From: Gemmatimonadota bacterium
Lineage (GTDB): Bacteria > Gemmatimonadota > Gemmatimonadetes > Longimicrobiales > RSA9
DNA length: 7,323 nucleotides
NCBI GenBank assembly: GCA_019689775.1
Contig: JADGGV010000200.1
Location: 1 to 7,323, forward strand
Direction of reading: 5' to 3'
The notes under the pieces were generated by a model. That model was not told the DNA's origin and searched no databases. It saw only the letters and a program-made list of their open reading frames with translations. The translations under genes and the position numbers were made by a program. Positions within the stretch are counted from its first letter, which is position 1, and each line of letters opens with the position of its first letter. Below, piece by piece: positions 1 through 5,618 of this stretch.

Positions 1-91
1 GCGTCGGCGCCCGGGCCGCCGGCGCGGGCGGGGGCGGCGGGCGCCACGGCGGCCGGGGCGCGCCGCGGCGTCGGCGGCCGCGAGCGGGCGC
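1..91. other. Extremely GC-rich stretch with no supported gene
   Basis: Only about four of the first 90 bases are A or T. On the plus strand, one frame is arginine-rich and stops at TAA 116-118; a second reads as alanine/proline/glycine-rich and stays open until a TGA inside tdk; the third is open into tdk. The minus strand is also open. Nothing in any frame resembles a recognisable domain, and open frames mean little at this composition. It may be the low-complexity tail or start of a gene outside the window, or a spacer. I make no coding call. Confidence 0.5.
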
Positions 92-121
92 TGGACAGCC
101 CGCGACGGCGCACGGTAAGAT
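92..121 (+). promoter_or_regulatory. Sigma70-like promoter for tdk, probably leaderless
   Basis: TGGACA (92-97) matches the -35 consensus TTGACA at five of six positions. TAAGAT (116-121) has the TAnnnT form of a -10 element. They are separated by 18 nt. The -10 ends seven nt before the ATG at 129, so transcription would start at or within a base or two of the start codon. No convincing Shine-Dalgarno precedes the ATG, which fits a leaderless mRNA. The match stands out because the surroundings are nearly devoid of A and T. Confidence 0.55.
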
Positions 122-128
122 TCCGGCC

Positions 129-737
129 ATGGAAAATCCGTCTCCGACCGGGTGGATCGAAGTGATCACCGGGGTCATGTTCAGCGGCAAGTCCGAGGAA
201 CTGATCCGGCGGGTGCGGCGCGCGGTGCTGGCGCGCAAGCGGGTGCAGGTGTTCAAGTCGCACCTGGACGCGCGGTACGGCGGGATCCAGGTGGTGTCGA
301 CGCACGACGGCGGGCGGGTGCAGGCGGAGCCGGTGCAGGCGTCGGTGGAGGTGATGGAGCGGGTGCGGCCGGAGACGGAGGTGGTGGCGGTGGACGAGGT
401 GCAGTTCCTGGACCCGGGGATCGTGGACGTGGCCAACGTGTTGGCGGACCGCGGGATGCGGGTGATTCTGGCGGGCACGGACATGGATTTCCGGGGGCAG
501 CCGTTCGGGCCGATTCCGCAGTTGCTGGCGGTGGCGGAGCGGATCGACAAGCTGACGGCGATCTGCGTGGTGTGCGGGAGCCCGGCGACGCGGAACCAGC
601 GGCTGGTGAACGGCGTGCCGGCGCCGGCGGAGGGTCCGACGATCCAGGTCGGCGGGCTGGAGACGTACGAGGCGCGGTGCCGGGAGTGCCACGAGGTGCC
701 GTCGGCCGCGCGGGCGCAGATCCGACTCCTCGAGTAG
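129..737 (+). CDS. tdk: Thymidine kinase (type II, TK1-like)
   Basis: Phosphorylates thymidine (and deoxyuridine) to the monophosphate using ATP in the cytosolic pyrimidine salvage pathway. The 202-residue length is typical for the bacterial TK1-like family, whose members are usually tetramers inhibited by dTTP. Visible landmarks, in order: the P-loop GVMFSGKS at 15-22 (family consensus GPMFSGKT, so V16 and S22 are mild variants); DARY at 47-50; SxHDG around 57-61; DEVQF at 89-93, where D89 is the Walker B magnesium ligand and E90 the presumed catalytic base; TDMDFRGQPFG at 117-127; and a structural zinc site made of CVVC (146-149) and CREC (184-187). GGLETYEA at 175-182 is the thymidine-binding lasso region. 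The start is well supported: the conserved strand begins about ten residues in, and a promoter sits just upstream. It probably shares a transcript with the next gene, 13 nt away. Confidence 0.96.
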   Translation: MENPSPTGWIEVITGVMFSGKSEELIRRVRRAVLARKRVQVFKSHLDARYGGIQVVSTHDGGRVQAEPVQASVEVMERVRPETEVVAVDEVQFLDPGIVDVANVLADRGMRVILAGTDMDFRGQPFGPIPQLLAVAERIDKLTAICVVCGSPATRNQRLVNGVPAPAEGPTIQVGGLETYEARCRECHEVPSAARAQIRLLE

Positions 738-750
738 ACGCCGATCCCCC

Positions 751-1854
751 ATGAACCCGGAACCGCGCGTGGTGGCGGGCGCCGTCACGGTGCTGCGCCT
801 CTACGACGTCGCGTACGCGATCGACCTGGCGGCGGCGGAGCGGCTCGCGGGCGCGGCGCGCGCGGCGGTGGGGCGGGTGCGGCTGGCGCGGGCGGAGCCG
901 AAGGCGATCGACTTCGGCATCCCGCCGCTGGAGATCGGGCTGGGTCCGGTCGAGCTGGCGACGGAGCTGGGCCCGGAGCTGGCGACGGCGCACGCGCGCG
1001 TCTACGACTTCGGCGCGGTGTCGCTGCTGGTGCGCGTGCCGATGGCGGGGGTGGCGTGGTCGGAGTTCGTGGATCGGAACAACGCGCTGGACCGGGCGGC
1101 GCAGGCGTCGCCGGCGTGGGCGGAGCTGCTGGGGCGGCTGCGGGGCGCGATCGGCCCGGCGCTGGAGCGGCCGGTGCCCGACCCGGTGCTGGAGGAGGAC
1201 TACCTGCTGACGGGGGTGCAGGCCTTCGATCCGCCGCTCGGGGGCGCGGACGTGCTGGCGCGGCTGGACCTGGCGCCGCTGCTGTCGGGCGAGCGGCGCG
1301 AGCTGTCGGAGGCCTCGCGGCGGGAGCTGCTGCGGCACACGTTCTCCTACTACACGACGGACCTCGTCGTCCTCACCTGGGACCACGCGTTCATCCTGGA
1401 GCCGTCCGGCGACACGGACGTGGCGGACGTGCTCGAGGTGGCGAACGCGCAGCTCCTCGAGCTGCGCTACTACGACGAGCTGCTGGACGCGGAGCTGCCG
1501 CGGATGTACGACCGCGTGGAGGCGGCGCGGAAGGGGTTCGCGGGGCTGGCGCGGCGTCGCTACGCGGACCTGGCGCGGCAGCTCTACACCGTGGTCGCGG
1601 AGGTGACGGAGATCACGGAGCGCGTGGACAATGCGCTCAAGGTGACCGAGGACGTCTACCTGGCCCGGATCTACGGCGCGGCGCTGGAGTTGTTCCGCGT
1701 CCCGGCGCTGAGCGCGGCGGTGAACCGGAAGCTGGCGATCATCCGCGACACGTACACGGCGCTGTACGACGAGGCGGCGACCGCGCGCGCGGAGATCCTC
1801 GAGCTGGGCATCCTCATCCTCATCGTCGTCGAGCTGGTGCTGGCCCTCCTGTGA
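751..1854 (+). CDS. RMD1/YagE (DUF155)-like membrane-anchored protein
   Basis: Protein of 367 residues without a known reaction. The N-terminal half (about 10-110) is a soluble alpha/beta region containing a VYDFGAVS segment. A strand-like TDLVVLTWDHAFI stretch lies at 203-214, followed by a long acidic helical region: LEVANAQLLELRYYDELLD near 228-246, then NALKVTEDVYLARIY near 294-308. The chain ends in one hydrophobic helix (352-367, LGILILIVVELVLALL) and stops there. This order (soluble domain, helical or coiled region, single C-terminal transmembrane segment) is that of the Rmd1/YagE family, COG1723/DUF155, known from fungal RMD1 and mitochondrial RMND1. In bacteria the role is unknown. 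A tail-anchored protein with its bulk in the cytoplasm is inferred. It starts 13 nt after the tdk stop with no clear Shine-Dalgarno, so coupled translation on the tdk mRNA is likely. The family call rests on remembered motif resemblance. Confidence 0.85.
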   Translation: MNPEPRVVAGAVTVLRLYDVAYAIDLAAAERLAGAARAAVGRVRLARAEPKAIDFGIPPLEIGLGPVELATELGPELATAHARVYDFGAVSLLVRVPMAGVAWSEFVDRNNALDRAAQASPAWAELLGRLRGAIGPALERPVPDPVLEEDYLLTGVQAFDPPLGGADVLARLDLAPLLSGERRELSEASRRELLRHTFSYYTTDLVVLTWDHAFILEPSGDTDVADVLEVANAQLLELRYYDELLDAELPRMYDRVEAARKGFAGLARRRYADLARQLYTVVAEVTEITERVDNALKVTEDVYLARIYGAALELFRVPALSAAVNRKLAIIRDTYTALYDEAATARAEILELGILILIVVELVLALL

Positions 1855-1857
1855 GCG

Positions 1858-1895
1858 CCGCCGCCAGCCGCCCGCGGACGGGGTCACGGCGGCGG
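1858..1895. terminator. Possible GC-rich hairpin between convergent genes
   Basis: CCGCCGCC at 1858-1865 pairs with GGCGGCGG at 1888-1895. Inside the loop, CCCG (1871-1874) pairs with CGGG (1879-1882) around a four-base loop. The structure lies just after the stop of the RMD1-like gene and over the 3' end of the minus-strand small gene, where a shared terminator would be expected. There is no T tract on either strand, and such GC pairings arise easily by chance here. Confidence 0.22.
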
Positions 1896-2060
1896 GATCG
1901 GCGCGATGACCTCACCGAGGTGGAAGCGGTAGCCGGCTCGGAGCAGCGTCGCCATCCCGAGCGCCGGCCACAGGGGCCGGTTGGCGCCGTTCAGGTCGTA
2001 CCAGAGCAGCGATCCCCTGCCTTCTCTCTCGCACAGCGCGAGGAATTCCTTCGGCGACAT
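1884..2060 (-). CDS. Small hypothetical protein, 58 aa
   Basis: ATG at 2060 reading down to TGA at 1886-1884. I do not recognise the product. It begins MSPKEFLALCEREGRG, has a middle segment SLLWYDLNGANRPLWPALG (residues 17-35), then a helix-like MATLLRAGYRF stretch, and ends in IAPIPPP. The peptide has a globular mix of aromatic, charged and aliphatic residues, unlike the Arg/Ala/Gly/Pro-rich peptides of the noncoding frames here. About 52 of its 58 codons end in G or C although the segment is only 69% GC, the pattern expected of a real reading frame in this genome. It converges on the RMD1-like gene (29 nt between stops) and diverges from the methyltransferase (80 nt between starts). No in-frame ATG or GTG was found back to the methyltransferase start, and no Shine-Dalgarno is evident. 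It could be a small accessory protein, a conserved hypothetical, or the remnant of a longer gene. Confidence 0.55.
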   Translation of the reverse strand: MSPKEFLALCEREGRGSLLWYDLNGANRPLWPALGMATLLRAGYRFHLGEVIAPIPPP

Positions 2061-2140
2061 CGTCGGCGGCGGATTCGACCGCCTGAAGCCGGCCCCATCC
2101 CGCCATTCTCCCGCCCCGCCGCGGGCCGCTTCGTGGCCGC

Positions 2141-5100
2141 GTGGCGAGCGATCTCCCCATCGAGGCCCTGCTGCGCGGGGCGACGGACCGCGCCGGGCTG
2201 CGCGAGCTGCTGCACGCGCTCGGGCTGCCGGCCGACGGCGCCGCCGTCACCCCGGTGGACGCGTGGTGCCGGCTGCCGGCGCCGGCCGGGAATGCGGCGG
2301 GAGCCGCCGGATCGCCGGCTCGGTGCGGGTCGCCGCCCGAGGGCAGGGCGCCGGTGGTCGTCGCGACGGCGGACCGTGGCGGCGTCCGGGCGCTGGCGGT
2401 GGAGCTCGCCGGCGAGGTGACGGCGCAGGGCGTCGTCTGGCTGGCGAGGCGGGTGCAGGCGCGGGACGCGGGGCGGCCGCACCTGCTGGTGGTAGCGGGG
2501 GAGGGGTACCGGCGGCTGGCGTTCGTGGCCACGGGGCTGGACGAGACGCCGCGCCCGCGGGGGGTGGGGCGGGCGCGGCCGCGGCGGAGCGACGTCGAGG
2601 CGCTCGAGGAGCTGGCGGCGAGGGACGGTGAGGCGGGCGCCGCGCTCGCGCTGCGGCACGCCCGCGCGCTGGAGCGCTCGCGCGTCTCCGGCCGGTTCTT
2701 CCGGGAGTTCCGGGCGCAGCGTGACGCGGTGGCGGCGGCGTGGAGCGGGGTGCCGGCCGGGGAGACGGCGCACCGGCGGCAGCTCGCGCTCCTGCTGCTG
2801 TGCCGGCTGATGTTCCTCTACTTCCTTCAGCGGGACGGGCACCTGGGAGGCGACGTCGCGTACGTCGCGACGCTCGTCGCGCGCTGGCGTCCCGGCGCCG
2901 ACGGCCGCTCGTTCTTCCGCGCCGTGCTCCAGCCGCTGTTCTTCGGGGTGCTGAACACGCGGCCGGAGCGGAGGGCGCCGGAGGCCCGCGCACTCGGCGA
3001 GCTGCCGTACCTGAACGGCGGGCTGTTCGAGCGGCACGCGCTCGAGCGTGCGTACCCGGAGCTGGACCTCCCGGACGGGATCGTCGCGGCCGCCGTCGCC
3101 CGCCTGCTCGAGCGCTATCGCTTCACGACACAGGAGCCGGTGGAGGCGGAGGTCGCCGCGTCGGACCTCCCGGGGATCGACCCGGAGATGCTGGGCCGCG
3201 TCTTCGAGGGACTGATGGCGTCGGAGCGGCGCGGCGCGACGGGCACGTTCTTCACGCCGGCCGCCGTCGTGGAGCGGCTGACGCGCGAGGCGATGGCTAC
3301 CTACCTGGCCGGCCGGGTGGGCGTCGACGAGGCGCGGGTCCGCCGGGTGCTCGAGCGTCCCGACCGCTCGGCGGGCGCGGACCCGCTGCGCCGCGAGCTG
3401 CTCGAGGCGGCACGCGCGGCGCGCGTCCTCGACCCGGCGTGCGGCTCGGGCGCGTTCCTGGTCGGCGCGCTCAGCCGGCTGGCGCTCGTGCGGCGCGCGC
3501 TCGGCGAGGAGTCGGCGGATCTGCGGTGCGACATCGTCGCGCGGGCGCTCCACGGCGTCGACCTACAGGAGGACGCGGCGCTGCTGTGCGCGCTGCGGCT
3601 CTGGCTGACGCTGGCGGCGCGCCCGGCCGGCGCGGCGGGGCCGCCGGGGCCGGTGCCGCCGCTGCCGAACCTGGACCGGCGGATCCGCCAGGGCGACGCG
3701 CTGGTCGATCCGCTGGACCTGGTGGGCGCCGCGGCCGGGCCGGGTGGTCCATCGGTAGACCGTGCGGTCCGACAAGCAGTTCGGCGAATCGAGCCGCTGG
3801 CGGCGCGGTACCTGGGCGCGGACCCGCAGGAGCGGCCGCAGGTCCAGCGGGAGCTGGTGCAGGCGGAGGCGGCGCTGGCGCGGGCGTGGCTGGCGGGCGC
3901 GCGGGCGCGGCTGGAGCGGCGGCTGCGGGAGGCGCGGGCCGCGGCGGCGGCGCGGGACCTGTTCGGCGAGCGGCCGGCGGAGGCGGCGCGGGCGGAGGCG
4001 GAGCGGGCGTCGCTCGAGCGGGCCCGGGCCGAGATCGAGCGGCTGGAGTCGACGCTGGAGACGGCGGGCGGGCTGCCGTTCTTCAGCTTCGGCGTGCACT
4101 TCGCGGACGCGGCGCTGACGGGCTTCGACCTGGTGCTGTCGAACCCGCCGTGGGTCCGGGCGCATCGGTGGCCGGCGCACCTGCGGCGGCTGGTGGGGCG
4201 TCGCTACCGGGTGTGCGGCTCGGCGGGGTGGCGCGGCGGGGCGGGCGCGGCGCCGCGCGCGTCGGGCGCGCAGGTGGACCTGGCGCTGCTGTTCCTCGAG
4301 CGGTCGCTGGAGCTGCTGGCGCCCGGCGGCGTGCTGGGGATGGTGCTGCCGGCGAAGCTGCTGCGGTCGCTCTACGGCTCCGGCGGGCGGCGGCTGCTGA
4401 CCGAGCAGGCGCGGCTGGTTTCGGTGCAGGACCACTCGCTGGACCAGCGTTCGGTGTTCCGGGCGGATGCGTTCGCGATGCTGGTCGTGGCGGAGAAGCG
4501 GCGCGCGCCGCCGAGCGGGGATGAGCCGGTGCGCGTGACGATGATCCGGCGGCGGGCGGCGCCGTTGCGCTTCACGGTTCGGGCGGCGGAGCTGCCGCTG
4601 GCGCCGGGCGATCCGGACGCTCCGTGGCTGATCGCTCCGCCGGGGGTGCAGCGGGCGCTGCGGCGCATGCAGGCGGCCGGCGCGCGGCTGGGCGAGCAGC
4701 CGGGCGTGCGGATCCGTCGCGGCGTCGTCACGGGCGCGAACGACGTCCTGATCGTGCGGCGCGGCGAGGACAAGCTGGGCGGTCTGGCGGTGATCCGGGC
4801 GGAGGGCGCGTTCGCGGCGGGCCGGCGGACCGGCGCCGGCGAGGCGGCGGAGCGTTACGAGGCCGTCGTCGAGGCGCGGGCGCTCGCGCGGCTCGTGCGC
4901 GGGAGCGGGATCGGCGCGTGGCGTTACGATGCGCCGGAGAGCGTGGTCTGGGTCCACGACGACGCGACGGGTGTGGCCGGCCCTGCGCCCGCGCGGCTGG
5001 GCGCGTACCTGGCGAGGCACGCCGCGCGGCTGGAGGCGCGGACGGGGTGGCGGCCGGGCCGGCCGCTGGGCGCGCTGTTCCACGTGACGCCGGACACGCT

Positions 5101-5557
5101 GCGGCCGAAGGTCGCGTGGCACGACCTGGCGGAGACGCTGAACGCGGTCGCGTTGCCGGCCCGTGTCGTGACGGGCGGAGTGTTGCGGCCGCTCGTGCCG
5201 CTGAACACCGTCTACTTCGTGCCGGCCGCATGCGACGCGGACGCGCTGCTCCTGGCGGCGTACCTCAACTCGTTGCCGGTACGCGTGTTCGCCCGGGCGA
5301 TCGCGGAGCGGGCGAAGGATGCGCGCTTCCGCTTCTTCGCCTGGGTCGTCGGCTCCATCCCGCTCCCGGCGGACTGGCGGAGCGACCGGAACTCCCGGCC
5401 GCTCCTGGAGCTCTCGCGGGAGGCGCACGCGGCCGGACGGATCGGCGCGGACGCGCAGGCGCGGCTGGACGAGCACGTGGCGCGCGCGTACGGGCTGCGC
5501 GCGGAGGACGTGGCGGAGCTGGCGCGCTTCGACCGCTGGCTGCGGGGTGAGCCGTGA
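2141..5557 (+). CDS. Eco57I-type N6-adenine DNA methyltransferase
   Basis: A 1138-residue SAM-dependent enzyme expected to methylate the N6 of adenine in a specific DNA site. Motifs, in order: LPYLNGGLFE (288-297), characteristic of large Eco57I/PglX-like methylases; GTFFTP (368-373, motif X); LDPACGSGAF (430-439, SAM-binding motif I); GVDLQ (472-476, motif II acidic residue D474); RQGDAL (516-521, motif III); a helical, probably coiled-coil Ala/Glu/Arg insert (about 562-645); LVLSNPPW (664-671, catalytic motif IV with Trp in place of the usual Tyr). The C-terminal target-recognition region (about 850-1138) contains GVVTGAND (861-868) and a late LNS followed by an IPLP-type segment, as in the family. 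The N-terminal 280 residues show no PD-(D/E)xK nuclease site that I can find. Translation starts at GTG; an in-frame TGA at 2084-2086 and no earlier start codon make this the first option, and no Shine-Dalgarno is visible. It probably forms an operon with the downstream helicase. Confidence 0.93.
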   Translation: MASDLPIEALLRGATDRAGLRELLHALGLPADGAAVTPVDAWCRLPAPAGNAAGAAGSPARCGSPPEGRAPVVVATADRGGVRALAVELAGEVTAQGVVWLARRVQARDAGRPHLLVVAGEGYRRLAFVATGLDETPRPRGVGRARPRRSDVEALEELAARDGEAGAALALRHARALERSRVSGRFFREFRAQRDAVAAAWSGVPAGETAHRRQLALLLLCRLMFLYFLQRDGHLGGDVAYVATLVARWRPGADGRSFFRAVLQPLFFGVLNTRPERRAPEARALGELPYLNGGLFERHALERAYPELDLPDGIVAAAVARLLERYRFTTQEPVEAEVAASDLPGIDPEMLGRVFEGLMASERRGATGTFFTPAAVVERLTREAMATYLAGRVGVDEARVRRVLERPDRSAGADPLRRELLEAARAARVLDPACGSGAFLVGALSRLALVRRALGEESADLRCDIVARALHGVDLQEDAALLCALRLWLTLAARPAGAAGPPGPVPPLPNLDRRIRQGDALVDPLDLVGAAAGPGGPSVDRAVRQAVRRIEPLAARYLGADPQERPQVQRELVQAEAALARAWLAGARARLERRLREARAAAAARDLFGERPAEAARAEAERASLERARAEIERLESTLETAGGLPFFSFGVHFADAALTGFDLVLSNPPWVRAHRWPAHLRRLVGRRYRVCGSAGWRGGAGAAPRASGAQVDLALLFLERSLELLAPGGVLGMVLPAKLLRSLYGSGGRRLLTEQARLVSVQDHSLDQRSVFRADAFAMLVVAEKRRAPPSGDEPVRVTMIRRRAAPLRFTVRAAELPLAPGDPDAPWLIAPPGVQRALRRMQAAGARLGEQPGVRIRRGVVTGANDVLIVRRGEDKLGGLAVIRAEGAFAAGRRTGAGEAAERYEAVVEARALARLVRGSGIGAWRYDAPESVVWVHDDATGVAGPAPARLGAYLARHAARLEARTGWRPGRPLGALFHVTPDTLRPKVAWHDLAETLNAVALPARVVTGGVLRPLVPLNTVYFVPAACDADALLLAAYLNSLPVRVFARAIAERAKDARFRFFAWVVGSIPLPADWRSDRNSRPLLELSREAHAAGRIGADAQARLDEHVARAYGLRAEDVAELARFDRWLRGEP

Positions 5558-5604
5558 CGCGCAGGCGTCGTCGGACCGGGGGTCTCCGGGCCGTCGGGGC
5601 GGTT

Positions 5605-5609
5605 GGAGG
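5605..5609 (+). promoter_or_regulatory. Shine-Dalgarno GGAGG fixing the helicase start
   Basis: A perfect GGAGG lies nine nt before the ATG at 5619. It is the clearest ribosome-binding site in the window. It favours the ATG over an in-frame GTG at 5547 that would overlap the end of the methyltransferase by 11 nt and add 24 Arg/Gly-rich residues. Confidence 0.75.
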
Positions 5610-5618
5610 CGCGGCCGG

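Noticed and set aside
1..130. Divergent minus-strand gene starting at the palindromic CCATGG of the tdk start
   Set aside because: The frame is open but gives a Pro/Arg/Ala-rich peptide with no recognisable feature and no ribosome-binding site.
253..1887. Long open frame on the minus strand opposite tdk and the RMD1-like gene
   Set aside because: The peptide is Arg/Pro/His-rich with no domain. Stops are rare in all frames at this GC content, and the plus strand carries clear families.
5547..5618. Alternative in-frame GTG start for the helicase overlapping the methyltransferase stop
   Set aside because: It adds an Arg/Gly-rich stretch, and the ATG at 5619 has a perfect GGAGG at nine nt. Coupled translation from the GTG cannot be fully excluded.
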